Shown here: positions 1-7,770 of the stretch, one piece after another
Layout: the number at the start of each line of letters is the position of its first letter
Position numbering within the stretch: position 1 is the stretch's first letter
Assembly (NCBI GenBank): GCA_900549495.1
Contig: UROL01000002.1
Location: 1-28,158 of the forward strand
Reading direction: 5' to 3'
DNA from: an uncultured Eubacteriales bacterium
GTDB lineage: Bacteria > Bacillota > Clostridia > Oscillospirales > Oscillospiraceae
DNA length: 28,158 nt
Program-made: the position numbers and the translations under genes
Notes under the pieces: generated by a model
What the model was told of the DNA's origin: nothing
Databases searched by the model: none
The model's input: only the letters and a program-made list of their open reading frames with translations

Positions 1-2071
1 CTCCAGCCTTATATTCCATACCGGTTCCAACAATCGGCGCTTCCGTACGCAGCAGCGGCACAGCCTGCTTCTGCATGTTAGAACCCATCAGAGCACGGTT
101 GGCGTCGTCATTCTCCAGAAAGGGAATCATCGCGGTGGCCACGGAGACTACCATACGGGGGGAGATGTCCATATAGTCCACGTATTCCGGCTCCACCTGG
201 ATGGTCTCGTCCTGGTGGCGGCAGGTGATACGGGGGCCGATGAGGCAGCCGTTCTCGTCCACCGGCTCGGCGGCCTGGCAGACCACATACTGATCCTCCA
301 CGTCGGCGGTCATATAGGTGATCTCGTCGGTGACATGGCCGGAGGGCCGGTCCACCCGGCGGAAGGGGGCCTCGATAAAGCCGTACTCATTGACCCGGGC
401 ATAGGTGGCCAGATAGGAGATCAGGCCGATGTTGGGACCTTCAGGGGTCTCGATGGGGCACATGCGGCCATAGTGGCTGTAGTGCACGTCGCGGACCTCC
501 ATGTTGGCGCGCTCGCGGCTGAGGCCGCCGGGGCCCAGGGCGGACAGGCGCCGCTTGTGGGTCAGCTCGGCCAGGGGGTTGGTCTGGTCCATGAACTGGC
601 TCAGGGGGCTGGAGCCGAAGAACTCCTTGATGGCTGCGGTAACGGGCCGGATGTTGATAAGGCTCTGGGGCGTGACAATGTCCAGATCCTGGATGGTCAT
701 CCGCTCCCGGATGACCCGCTCCATGCGGGAAAAGCCGATGCGGAACTGGTTTTGCAGCAGCTCGCCCACGCAGCGCAGGCGGCGGTTGCCCAGGTGGTCA
801 ATGTCGTCGGGGGTACCCACGCCCATGGCCACGCAGTTCAGATAGTTGATGGAGGCCATAATGTCGTCCACAATGATGTGCTTGGGAATCAGGTCGTCCA
901 TCCGCTCTTCGATGGCTTCCTTCCAGCCGTCGGCAGGAACGGTATCCAGCATCTCCCGCAGGACGGTGAAGCGAACCTTCTCCTTGATGCCGTACTCCTT
1001 GGGGTCGAAGTCCACAAATCCGGCCATGTCCACCATATTGTTGGAGAACACCTTCACATGGCTGTCGCCGATACGAATCACAGCCTCGTTAACGCCCTTG
1101 GCGCTGAGCTCGTGGGCCCGGACACGGGAGATGAAGTCCCCGGGCATCACCAGGATTTCGCCGGTGATGGGGTCGGTGATGGGCTCTGCCGCTTCCTGAC
1201 CGGACAGGCGGCTCCAGATGTCCATCTTCTTATTGAATTTATAGCGGCCCACCTTGGAAACGTCGTAGCGGTGGGCATCAAACAGCAGCCCTTCCAAATG
1301 GGCAGTGGCAGTCTCCACCGTGGGAGGCTCGCCGGGACGCAGACGGCGGTAGATTTCCAGCAGGGAATCCTCTTTGGTCTTGCAGGGGTCCTTTTCCAGG
1401 GTGGCGATAATGCGCTCATCCTCGCCGAACATTTCCTTGATCTGCTCGTCGGTGCTGACACCCAGGGCACGAATCAGGCTGGTGATGGGCAGCTTGCGGT
1501 TTTTATCGATACGCACCCAGAACACATTGGAATTGTCGGTTTCGTATTCCAGCCAAGCGCCACGGTAGGGAATGACGGTGGCGGTATAGGTGTGCTGATC
1601 CGCCTTGTCCACCTCGTGGCCATAGTACATGCCGGGGCTGCGGACAATCTGGGAGATAATGACACGCTCTGCACCGTTGATAACGAAGGTGCCGCCGTTG
1701 GTCATTACAGGGAAATCACCCATGAAGATTTCCTGCTCTTTGATTTCGTCGGTCTCTGTGTTACGCAGGCGGATACGCACCTTGATGGGCTTTGCATAGG
1801 TGGTATCCCGCTCTTTGCACTCCTCGATGGTGTACTTGGGCTTGTCCTCCATGGTATAATCCAGGAAGCTCAGCTCCAGCTTGCCGGAGAAGTCGGTAAT
1901 GGTGCCCACATCCTTGAACACCTCACGCAGGCCTTCGTCCAGGAACCACTGATAGGAGTCCTTCTGGATTTTCAGCATGTTGGGGATTTCCAGGATTTCC
2001 TCATACTTTGCGTAGGATTTACGCATGGTCTTACCGAACATTACGTCCTTGACCATTGCCATATGGATCAT
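1..2071 (-). CDS. rpoB: DNA-directed RNA polymerase subunit beta, N-terminal 690 residues (cut by window edge)
   Basis: RpoB is the beta subunit of RNA polymerase and forms one half of the catalytic cleft. The minus-strand frame stays open from the start at 2071 to the left edge, giving 690 of the roughly 1150-1250 residues expected. Recognisable blocks are [18 protein letters not shown] near the start, the [27 protein letters not shown] block, and the rifampicin pocket around 490-620, which contains [19 protein letters not shown] followed by [14 protein letters not shown]. Residues equivalent to E. coli D516, H526 and S531 are all wild type, so no rifampicin-resistance change is visible there. 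I chose the ATG at 2071 (MIHMAMVKD) because AAAGG lies about 7 nt upstream; ATGs at 2062 and 2056 are alternatives. The gene has its own promoter and is not preceded by rplL. The C-terminal part and rpoC would lie beyond position 1. Confidence 0.98.
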   Translation of the reverse strand, partial: MIHMAMVKDVMFGKTMRKSYAKYEEILEIPNMLKIQKDSYQWFLDEGLREVFKDVGTITDFSGKLELSFLDYTMEDKPKYTIEECKERDTTYAKPIKVRIRLRNTETDEIKEQEIFMGDFPVMTNGGTFVINGAERVIISQIVRSPGMYYGHEVDKADQHTYTATVIPYRGAWLEYETDNSNVFWVRIDKNRKLPITSLIRALGVSTDEQIKEMFGEDERIIATLEKDPCKTKEDSLLEIYRRLRPGEPPTVETATAHLEGLLFDAHRYDVSKVGRYKFNKKMDIWSRLSGQEAAEPITDPITGEILVMPGDFISRVRAHELSAKGVNEAVIRIGDSHVKVFSNNMVDMAGFVDFDPKEYGIKEKVRFTVLREMLDTVPADGWKEAIEERMDDLIPKHIIVDDIMASINYLNCVAMGVGTPDDIDHLGNRRLRCVGELLQNQFRIGFSRMERVIRERMTIQDLDIVTPQSLINIRPVTAAIKEFFGSSPLSQFMDQTNPLAELTHKRRLSALGPGGLSRERANMEVRDVHYSHYGRMCPIETPEGPNIGLISYLATYARVNEYGFIEAPFRRVDRPSGHVTDEITYMTADVEDQYVVCQAAEPVDENGCLIGPRITCRHQDETIQVEPEYVDYMDISPRMVVSVATAMIPFLENDDANRALMGSNMQKQAVPLLRTEAPIVGTGMEYKAG

Positions 2072-2219
2072 CACAGCCTTTCTTTCGAAATGTGTTGCCT
2101 ATTTGATACGCCAGGAGCCGTTGTCATTTGTTGCGAACTTCCCACTTGACAGCCGCCCTGCCCTGTGATAAAATGCGGATGTGGGAAAGGCCACACCTGG
2201 GCATAGTATCACACTATGG
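2072..2219 (-). other. rpoB 5' leader of about 148 nt
   Basis: The predicted transcript from the promoter at 2226-2254 would start near 2219 and run about 148 nt to the rpoB start. A 6-bp hairpin (CATAGT, 5-nt loop, ACTATG; 2202-2218) lies right at the predicted 5' end. A weaker TGTGG/CCACA stem-loop follows around 2180-2196. I recognise no known riboswitch or ribosomal-protein leader motif. The leader could be a simple untranslated region or could affect mRNA stability; nothing in it proves regulation. Confidence 0.45.
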
Positions 2220-2225
2220 ATTACT

Positions 2226-2254
2226 ATTTTATATCATAGGCTTGCATTTGTCAA
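2226..2254 (-). promoter_or_regulatory. Sigma-70/SigA-type promoter of rpoB
   Basis: On the minus strand there is a perfect -35 TTGACA (2249-2254), a 17-bp spacer, and -10 TAAAAT (2226-2231). An alternative -10, TATAAA preceded by TG, overlaps with a 15-bp spacer. The near-consensus arrangement and position fit a strong housekeeping promoter that drives rpoB independently of the upstream ABC transporter genes, whose terminator lies at 2378-2413. Confidence 0.8.
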
Positions 2255-2377
2255 TTGGTTTTTCTGCCGTTTCGAGGACGTTTTCGCCCTCGATTTTTTG
2301 TTTTTATGCCCAAATCGCCTTGCATACGCCCCCCGCCCTTTCAGCGCCCCGAATGCTTTTCGTTTTACCATTCAGAT

Positions 2378-2413
2378 AAAAAGCACAGGCTTTTTCCGAG
2401 CCTGTGCTTTTTT
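2378..2413 (-). terminator. Rho-independent terminator after the Bce-type permease
   Basis: Perfect 10-bp stem AGCACAGGCT/AGCCTGTGCT with a 7-nt loop, flanked by A-runs on one side and T-runs on the other. It therefore works as a terminator on the minus strand and looks bidirectional. It begins about 7 bases after the permease stop codon and separates that operon from rpoB. Confidence 0.9.
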
Positions 2414-2419
2414 AGCAAC

Positions 2420-4426
2420 TTATTCTCTTTCCTTCCCGCTGACAATGCGGTAGTAAGCATGGGCGGTGAAACGATAAATCACCACGTAAAACACGCAGAA
2501 TATCAGAAATGCTCCCACATTGGTCAGAATTACCAATTTCTTATTGGCCAGGCCGAACATGGTCAGCAGCTGCCACACCAGAGGGAAGGCAAAGGCCAGA
2601 TGCACCCCCGCCATCAGCAGCGGGAGGAAGAACACGGTGAGAATCTGGGAATTGATACTCCTTTTGATGTCCCGCTGGGTCATACCCACCTTACGCATGA
2701 TGGCAAACCGGGACTGATCCTCGTAGCCCTCGCTGATCTGCTTATAGTAGATAATCAGCGCCGCAGCGGCAATAAACAATGCGCTGAGCATCATGCCGAT
2801 GAAGAACAGGCCGCCGAAGGTAATATAGAAATCCTGCCGCTCCAGGATGGGGCACTCACTTTGCACTTTTATTCCGTCTGCAATGGACAGGGTTTTCAGG
2901 CTCTCGCACAGCGCCTGATGCACCGCCACGATGTCCTCCTCCGGCAGGTCAAAATCAAAGCCGCAGTAATCGCTCATGGTTACACCCAGACTTTCCAGGC
3001 CGGAAAGCTCCTGCATATCGGAAACCACCAGCACCACGCTGGGCACAACGGACACCTTCATAAGCCCCATGGTCATAACCCGGGGCATCTGTCCCGCAAT
3101 TTCCAGCTGCAATTGGCCAATCTGAATGGTGTCCCATTGGAGGCTGCAATTGTAAGCACCGGCCAGCGCCTGCCCCGGCTGCAATTGCAGGTCGGTTCCA
3201 AACAGGCGGTTATAGTCCTCCTGTGGCACAAAATACAGGGAGTATACTTCATTGTAGTTTGTCACGCTGCCAGCTTCTGTCGGGTCAGTCAGCAGCTCTT
3301 CTCCGGCAAATACGCCGGAAATAGTTGCATAGCGGTAAATCTCCCGGGCAGTGGGGGTGACCTTTTGCGCTTCCAGCGTCCCGTCCAGGGCAGCCTCAAT
3401 TTCCGCCATGTGGGCATCGTCCATCCATTCCAGGCGGCTCAGACGCAGCGTCAGCCCGCTGTCATGGGGATAGCGTTCGGACAGAGAATCCTCCGCGCCA
3501 ATATACAGGCTGCCAGTGGAGGAAATCATTACCAGCACCATGGTGGCAAGAATGCAGATGGAGGCCAGTCCTGCGCCGTTGCGCTTCATCCGGTAGGCCA
3601 TGGAGGAGACGGAAACGAAATGCTGCTTCCGGTAGTAGTAGCCCTTCCACTTTTGCAGCAACCGGCACAGCACCACACTGCCGGATATCATCACCAGATA
3701 GGTTCCGGCAATCACCATCAGCACCGCCACAAAGAACCAGGTAAAGGCAGTCAATGCATTTGTGATGCTCACCGCAATATAGTAGGCACCTGCCAGCAGC
3801 GCAACCCCCAGAAGGCCCAGCAGATAGTTTGCCCTGGGGGGCTTCTCCCCTGCCGCCTCGCTGCGCAGCAGCTCCAGCGGACGGGTGTGGCGCACCTGAA
3901 TGAGGGAGCGTATCATGATAAGGGCGAAGATAACCGCAAAGATAACCAGGGTGAATTCCAGGCTCTCCGGCTCCACAACGATGGAATAGTCCACCTGGCC
4001 ACGAATCATGTTCACCAGCCCCAGCTCCGCCAGTTTATACAGCAGCGTGCCCAGCGCCAGCCCCACTGCCAGGCCAATGACCGCCACAATCAGATTTTCC
4101 CAAAAGGCCACCCGGCACAGGGCGTTTTTGTCCATGCCCAGCACATTGTACAGGCCGAACTCCCGATAGCGGCGACGAATGAGGAAGGAATTGGTATACA
4201 GCAGGAAGATAGCAGCAAACACTGCAATCACCAGCTTGCCCAGAGAAAGAATCGTTTCCAGCTGGCTGCCGCCCTTCATGGCGTGCAGCGCCGGCGCATA
4301 GCTGAGGGCCTGCATGATGTAGCTCATCATCACCATGCCAATGATTGTCAGACAATAGGGCAGGTACAGCTTCCGGTTCTTCCGGATGCCGGACCAGGCC
4401 AAGCGGATGGAAAGCAGTCCTTTCAT
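2420..4426 (-). CDS. BceB-type ABC transporter permease (FtsX-like, 10 TM)
   Basis: This is the membrane subunit of a peptide-antibiotic sensing/detoxification ABC transporter, 668 residues, usual for BceB/YtrF-like permeases. Visible helices lie near residues 21-40, 60-80, 110-132, 155-175, 200-222, 228-250 and 285-307. A large extracellular segment (about 310-525) follows, then three C-terminal helices (about 535-562, 598-620, 632-655). This 7 + extracellular domain + 3 layout is the BceB hallmark. The motif RRRYREFGLYNVLGM between helices 2 and 3 is the conserved cytoplasmic FtsX segment. The start overlaps the ATPase gene stop in an ATGA arrangement, so translation is probably coupled. 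In this family the permease also signals to a short-input histidine kinase, and one with a matching partner regulator is encoded at 6784-8442. The peptide substrate cannot be read from sequence. Confidence 0.9.
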   Translation of the reverse strand: MKGLLSIRLAWSGIRKNRKLYLPYCLTIIGMVMMSYIMQALSYAPALHAMKGGSQLETILSLGKLVIAVFAAIFLLYTNSFLIRRRYREFGLYNVLGMDKNALCRVAFWENLIVAVIGLAVGLALGTLLYKLAELGLVNMIRGQVDYSIVVEPESLEFTLVIFAVIFALIMIRSLIQVRHTRPLELLRSEAAGEKPPRANYLLGLLGVALLAGAYYIAVSITNALTAFTWFFVAVLMVIAGTYLVMISGSVVLCRLLQKWKGYYYRKQHFVSVSSMAYRMKRNGAGLASICILATMVLVMISSTGSLYIGAEDSLSERYPHDSGLTLRLSRLEWMDDAHMAEIEAALDGTLEAQKVTPTAREIYRYATISGVFAGEELLTDPTEAGSVTNYNEVYSLYFVPQEDYNRLFGTDLQLQPGQALAGAYNCSLQWDTIQIGQLQLEIAGQMPRVMTMGLMKVSVVPSVVLVVSDMQELSGLESLGVTMSDYCGFDFDLPEEDIVAVHQALCESLKTLSIADGIKVQSECPILERQDFYITFGGLFFIGMMLSALFIAAAALIIYYKQISEGYEDQSRFAIMRKVGMTQRDIKRSINSQILTVFFLPLLMAGVHLAFAFPLVWQLLTMFGLANKKLVILTNVGAFLIFCVFYVVIYRFTAHAYYRIVSGKERE

Positions 4427-5187
4427 GCCTCCTCCCCTCCTGTCTGGAGCATGGTCAGGGTATCGGCAATTTTCTGGTACATCTGCTCATTGGAGCATTC
4501 GCCCCGGTAGAGCTGGTGGAAGACCTGTCCGTCCTTAATAAACAGCACCCGGTCGGCACAGCTGGCAGCCTTAACCGAATGGGTGACCATAAGGATGGTC
4601 TGCCCGCCCTTGTGAATCTGGCTGAACAGCCGCAGCAGCTCATCCGTAGCCTTGGAGTCCAGAGCACCGGTGGGCTCATCCGCCAGAATGATTTTGGGCT
4701 TCATCATCAGCGCCCGGGCCACGGCGGCCCGCTGCTTCTGCCCGCCGGATACCTCATAGGGATATTTCTTCAGCAGATGCTCAATGCCCAGCTGCCGGGC
4801 AATGGGGGTAAGTACCTCCTTCATCTGGGGATAGGGTATCCCCGCCAGCACCATGGGCAAATAGATATTGTCCTCCAAATTGAAGGTGTCCAGCAGGTTA
4901 AACTCCTGGAACACGAAGCCCAGATTGTCCCGCCGGAAGGCAGCCACGTCCTTTTCCTTGATGCTGCTCAGGCTCTCCCCTTCCAGCAGCACCCTGCCGG
5001 AGGTGGGCTTATCCAGGGCGGCCAGGATATTCAGCAGGGTGGTCTTGCCGGAGCCGGACTCCCCCATAATGGCGGTGTACTCCCCCTGCTCCACAGTGAA
5101 ATTCACATCCCGCAGGGCCTCCACGCTGCTGCCCCCAAAGCGGGTGGTATACACCTTTTTCAGGTGCTCAACGGTCATCAGGCACAT
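4423..5187 (-). CDS. BceA-type ABC transporter ATP-binding protein
   Basis: This 254-residue nucleotide-binding subunit pairs with the downstream permease. Walker A is GESGSGKTT (about residues 41-49), the Q-loop is FVFQEFN, the signature is VSGGQKQR, Walker B is IILADEPTGALDS, and the H-loop is VTHS. All catalytic elements are present, so it should be an active ATPase. The N-terminal MTVEHLKKVYTTRFGG and the length fit the MacB/BceA/LolD subgroup. I chose the ATG at 5187 (MCLMTVEHL) because GGAGG stands 7 nt upstream; the internal ATG at 5178 lacks a site at good distance. The gene overlaps the permease by 4 nt and the upstream micro-ORF by 10 nt, so the three are probably co-translated. Confidence 0.95.
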   Translation of the reverse strand: MCLMTVEHLKKVYTTRFGGSSVEALRDVNFTVEQGEYTAIMGESGSGKTTLLNILAALDKPTSGRVLLEGESLSSIKEKDVAAFRRDNLGFVFQEFNLLDTFNLEDNIYLPMVLAGIPYPQMKEVLTPIARQLGIEHLLKKYPYEVSGGQKQRAAVARALMMKPKIILADEPTGALDSKATDELLRLFSQIHKGGQTILMVTHSVKAASCADRVLFIKDGQVFHQLYRGECSNEQMYQKIADTLTMLQTGGEEA

Positions 5188-5279
5188 ACTTCGTCCTCCT
5201 CATTTCTGTTTTTCCAGGCAAACAGGGCCACAACAATTAAAAATGCCACCAGGCAAACGGTACGGCTCAGCTTCTTCAC
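5178..5279 (-). CDS. 33-residue single-pass membrane micro-protein upstream of the BceA-type gene
   Basis: A short frame starts with GTG at 5279, preceded by AAGGAG with a 9-nt gap, and ends with TGA at 5178-5180. The product begins MKKLSRTVCL, has a hydrophobic core of about 13-15 residues (VCLVAFLIVVALFAW) and ends with the charged tail KNRNEEDEVCA. It therefore looks like a positive-inside single membrane helix. It lies directly downstream of the predicted transporter promoter and overlaps the ATPase start by 10 nt in another frame. I do not recognise a family. It could be a small transporter/sensor accessory peptide, or a leader frame whose translation opens the ATPase ribosome site. Its coding status is supported by start, ribosome site and composition only. 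Confidence 0.5.
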   Translation of the reverse strand: MKKLSRTVCLVAFLIVVALFAWKNRNEEDEVCA

Positions 5280-5309
5280 GGCATTGCGCTCCTTTCCTTT
5301 GATGGCACT

Positions 5310-5338
5310 ATTATACTCCAAAGGAAGCGCCGGTTCCT
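5310..5338 (-). promoter_or_regulatory. Probable activator-dependent promoter of the Bce-type transporter operon
   Basis: A perfect -10 TATAAT (5310-5315) lies 31 nt ahead of the micro-ORF start. At a 17-bp spacing the -35 position (5333-5338) reads AGGAAC, far from TTGACA. A good -10 with a poor -35 is typical of promoters that need a bound response regulator. The adjacent dyad at 5341-5356 fits this. Confidence 0.6.
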
Positions 5339-5340
5339 GC

Positions 5341-5356
5341 GATTGTCCTTACAATC
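5341..5356. promoter_or_regulatory. Candidate response-regulator operator (6-4-6 inverted repeat)
   Basis: GATTGT-CCTT-ACAATC is a perfect 6-bp inverted repeat with a 4-bp spacer. It lies just upstream of the degenerate -35 of the transporter promoter. The spacing is like the dyads bound by BceR-type regulators, but the half-sites here are TTGT/ACAA, so it does not match the Bacillus consensus I remember (TnACA-N4-TGTAA). I infer that the response regulator at 7771-8442 binds here. Confidence 0.4.
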
Positions 5357-5421
5357 CCTGGGGCAAAACGAACAAAACTGTCACATTTCCGTTATTTCTC
5401 AGCTTTCCCCGGAAAAAGCTG

Positions 5422-5450
5422 TTGGGTTTTTCCAAGAGCTGTGATATGAT
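5422..5450 (+). promoter_or_regulatory. Promoter of the iron-type alcohol dehydrogenase gene
   Basis: Plus-strand -35 TTGGGT (5422-5427), a 17-bp spacer, and -10 TATGAT (5445-5450) preceded by TGA, which makes an extended -10. Transcription would start near 5457, leaving a leader of about 55 nt. It is divergent from the transporter promoter about 85-110 bp away. Confidence 0.65.
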
Positions 5451-5511
5451 AAATTCAATCCGTACCCTCTCCTTCTGGGAAGGGGAAATTTTTTGCAAGG
5501 AGGGATTTTCT

Positions 5512-6726
5512 GTGTCTGTATCCCATATGCTGGAGGTCTTTGGCTGCCGCAGCTTTCAGGCGATTCTGAAAGTCGGCAATTACTGCATGGGCTACCGAAT
5601 GCCCGAATATCTGGAGGGGCCGGGAAAAATTCGGGAACTGGGAGATTTCCTCCGGGAGAAGGGAATCCAGGATGTGCTGGTGGTCACCGGCGCAGGCATG
5701 GTGCGCCGGGGGCAGGTGCAGCCCCTGCTGGACGGCTTCCAGAGGGCCGGAATCCGCCATTATGTAAAGGCCTTTGAGCACCCGGATCCCACCTCCTTAG
5801 ATGTGGAAGCGGGATTCGCCGCCTATCAGGAGCAGGGCTGCAAAGCCATTGTGGCACTGGGGGGCGGCTCCCGAATCGACTGCGCCAAGGCCATTGCCGC
5901 CAAGGTCGCCCATCCGAACAAATCCGTGGCCCAGCTACAGGGGCTGCTGAAGGTGCACAAGCCCATTGTTCCCTTTGTGGCCATTCCCACCACTGCCGGA
6001 GCCGGCTCGGAAACCACGGTGGCTGCGGTCATCACCGATTCCCAGACCCACCGCAAGGCGGCCATCAACGACCCCTGTCTGATTCCCCGGTATGCAGTGC
6101 TGGATCCGGAGCTGACGGTGGGGCTGCCCCCCTACACCACGGCTACCACCGGCATGGATGCCCTGGCCCACGCCATGGAGGCCTACACCAACCACACCTA
6201 CAACACCAAGCTGGAAAACCGGCTGGCCAAGGAAGCGGTGCGGCTGATTTACCACAACCTGCTCACCGCCTACTCCCAGGGAGACAACCTGGAAGCCCGG
6301 CAGAATATGCAGCGGGGCGCCTTCTACGCCGGCAGGGCCTTTACCCGGGGATGCGTTGGCTATGTCCACGCCATCGGCCACACCTTGGGTGGGCTGTATG
6401 GGGTCAGCCACGGCCTTGCCATGGCGGTGCTGCTGCCCCATGTGATGCGTGCCTACGGCACGGCGGCTCAGAAGCGGCTGGGGGAGCTGGCCCGGGTCTG
6501 TGGCATTCCGGGAAACACGGATGCGGAGCTGGCAAAGGGCTTCCTGAGGTGGATTGAGCACACCAACCAGGCAATGGGTCTGCCCAAGGGCTTTGACATG
6601 ATTCGTGACAAGGACATTGACCAGATGATTACCTGGGCCAAGAAGGAGGCCAACCCCCTCTACCCTGTGCCGGTGGTCTGGGGCCGGGAGGAGCTGGGCC
6701 GGGTGATTCAGTCCATTCGCATCTGA
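5512..6726 (+). CDS. Iron-containing (group III) alcohol dehydrogenase
   Basis: NAD(P)-dependent, metal-dependent interconversion of an alcohol and an aldehyde or ketone; cytoplasmic. The 404-residue product matches the family length of 380-410. The nucleotide-binding block is VALGGGSRIDCAKAIAAK, followed by IPTTAGAGSETT. The metal site is complete: D and H in TTGMDALAHAMEAY, then the two histidines of the YVHAIGHTLGGLYGVSHG region. Start: GTG at 5512 has AAGGAGG 8 nt upstream, whereas the ATG at 5527 is 23 nt from that site, so I prefer GTG. It is the only plus-strand gene, standing alone between the transporter operon and the two-component genes. Substrate (for example propanediol, butanol or another short alcohol) cannot be decided from sequence. 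Confidence 0.93.
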   Translation: MSVSHMLEVFGCRSFQAILKVGNYCMGYRMPEYLEGPGKIRELGDFLREKGIQDVLVVTGAGMVRRGQVQPLLDGFQRAGIRHYVKAFEHPDPTSLDVEAGFAAYQEQGCKAIVALGGGSRIDCAKAIAAKVAHPNKSVAQLQGLLKVHKPIVPFVAIPTTAGAGSETTVAAVITDSQTHRKAAINDPCLIPRYAVLDPELTVGLPPYTTATTGMDALAHAMEAYTNHTYNTKLENRLAKEAVRLIYHNLLTAYSQGDNLEARQNMQRGAFYAGRAFTRGCVGYVHAIGHTLGGLYGVSHGLAMAVLLPHVMRAYGTAAQKRLGELARVCGIPGNTDAELAKGFLRWIEHTNQAMGLPKGFDMIRDKDIDQMITWAKKEANPLYPVPVVWGREELGRVIQSIRI

Positions 6727-6761
6727 TGGCAAAAGGTTATATTTCCAGATTGGTACAATCA

Positions 6762-6785
6762 GAGCCGGAGGTACGCCTCCGGCTC
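6762..6785. terminator. Hairpin between convergent genes (probable weak terminator)
   Basis: Perfect 10-bp stem GAGCCGGAGG/CCTCCGGCTC with a TACG loop, 36 nt after the dehydrogenase stop codon. It also overlaps the stop codon of the convergent kinase gene. Neither side has a clear T-run, so it may stall polymerase or protect 3' ends from both directions without being a classic intrinsic terminator. Confidence 0.5.
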
Positions 6786-7761
6786 ATTCGTATATGGTCT
6801 GCTTTTTCCCCAGCGCCAGCTTCATCAGCGTACCCTGGCCGGGGGTGGATTCGGCGCTGATGCCGTGGCCCAGGTTCTGGCAAATCCGCCTGCACAGGTA
6901 CAGCCCCAGGCCGGAGGCCTTTTGTTCGCTGCGGCCGGTGCTGCCGGTGTAGCCCCGGTCGAAAATTCTTGGCAAATCCTCGGCGGCAATGCCGATGCCG
7001 GTGTCCCGGATGCACAGGCATTCCTGCTCCCAATAGATGGACACCGTGCCCCGGGGCGTGTATTTCAGGGCATTGGACAGCAGCTGCTCCACCACAAAGC
7101 AGAGCCATTTCTCATCCGTCACCACTCTCTGGGCAATGGGTGTGTATTCCAGGCGGATGCCCTTGCGGATGAACTGGGCGGCAAATTTCCGTATGGCTCC
7201 CCGAACGATTTTGTCCACCGGACATTCCCGGAAGACATAGTCCGTATCCGGGCTGTCCAGGCGCTGGTAGGTCAGCACCATCTCGGCGTATTGCTCGATG
7301 CGCTGCAATTCCTCCCCTACGTCCCGGCTGAAGGCGGAATCCTCGCTTTCCAGCAAAAGGCGCATGGCCGCAATGGGGGTTTTGATTTGGTGTACCCAGG
7401 TGGTATAGTAGTCGGTGCGCTCCTGCTCCTGCTGGCGGGTCTGCTGCCGGAGCTGCTGGATCTGCTCTGTCTGGCGGCAGAGGATGGCCCGGTAGGCCCT
7501 GTCCGTCTCCGTGTCAAATTCCGCCAACCGCTCTGTCAAATCATCCGGCAGGGAGGTCAGGGCGGACAGCTTTTTCCGCTTGTCCCGGCCCTTCCACCCG
7601 CCGTATAGTCCCACCCCCGCCAGCAGCAGGGCGCACAGCGCACTGGGGTACAGCGCCGCCGCCACCGGCAAATGATACAGGGCAAAGGATGCCGCAAAAA
7701 TGCCGGTACACACCAGCAGCAGAGCCATCCACCGGCCCCAGGAAGACCACAGCTTCTTCAT
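6784..7761 (-). CDS. BceS-like intramembrane-sensing histidine kinase
   Basis: A 325-residue sensor kinase with two N-terminal helices (about residues 11-29 and 34-53) and almost no extracellular loop, the design of kinases that sense through a Bce-type transporter. The dimerisation box YYTTWVHQIKTPIAAMRL has the phosphorylated His at about residue 124. The ATPase part shows the N-box QLLSNALKYT, G1 DTGIGI, F-box IFDRGYTG and G2 ASGLGLYL, all intact. The start ATG (7761) is preceded by GAGGTG overlapping the regulator stop codon, so the pair is translated together. Its probable partners are the regulator at 7771-8442 and the permease at 2420-4426. Confidence 0.93.
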   Translation of the reverse strand: MKKLWSSWGRWMALLLVCTGIFAASFALYHLPVAAALYPSALCALLLAGVGLYGGWKGRDKRKKLSALTSLPDDLTERLAEFDTETDRAYRAILCRQTEQIQQLRQQTRQQEQERTDYYTTWVHQIKTPIAAMRLLLESEDSAFSRDVGEELQRIEQYAEMVLTYQRLDSPDTDYVFRECPVDKIVRGAIRKFAAQFIRKGIRLEYTPIAQRVVTDEKWLCFVVEQLLSNALKYTPRGTVSIYWEQECLCIRDTGIGIAAEDLPRIFDRGYTGSTGRSEQKASGLGLYLCRRICQNLGHGISAESTPGQGTLMKLALGKKQTIYE

Positions 7762-7770
7762 TCCCGCACC

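Noticed and set aside
490..620. Possible rifampicin-resistance allele in rpoB
   Set aside because: The pocket residues equivalent to D516, H526 and S531 are wild type; the few differences from E. coli (for example SSP before LSQF) look like lineage variation.
215..2149. Long open frame on the plus strand across the rpoB region
   Set aside because: It is antisense to a clear RpoB, has low-complexity Gly/Ala/His-rich composition and no family resemblance. High-GC codon bias of the real gene keeps the opposite frame open.
2272..2299. Plus-strand terminator-like hairpin TCGAGG/CCTCGA followed by six T
   Set aside because: No plus-strand gene lies upstream that needs it, and the stem is only 6 bp. 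It could act on antisense RNA but there is no evidence.
4345..5511. N-terminal extension of the alcohol dehydrogenase frame
   Set aside because: The frame is open upstream but runs antisense to the transporter ATPase and through the divergent promoter region. The family start and AAGGAGG point to 5512.
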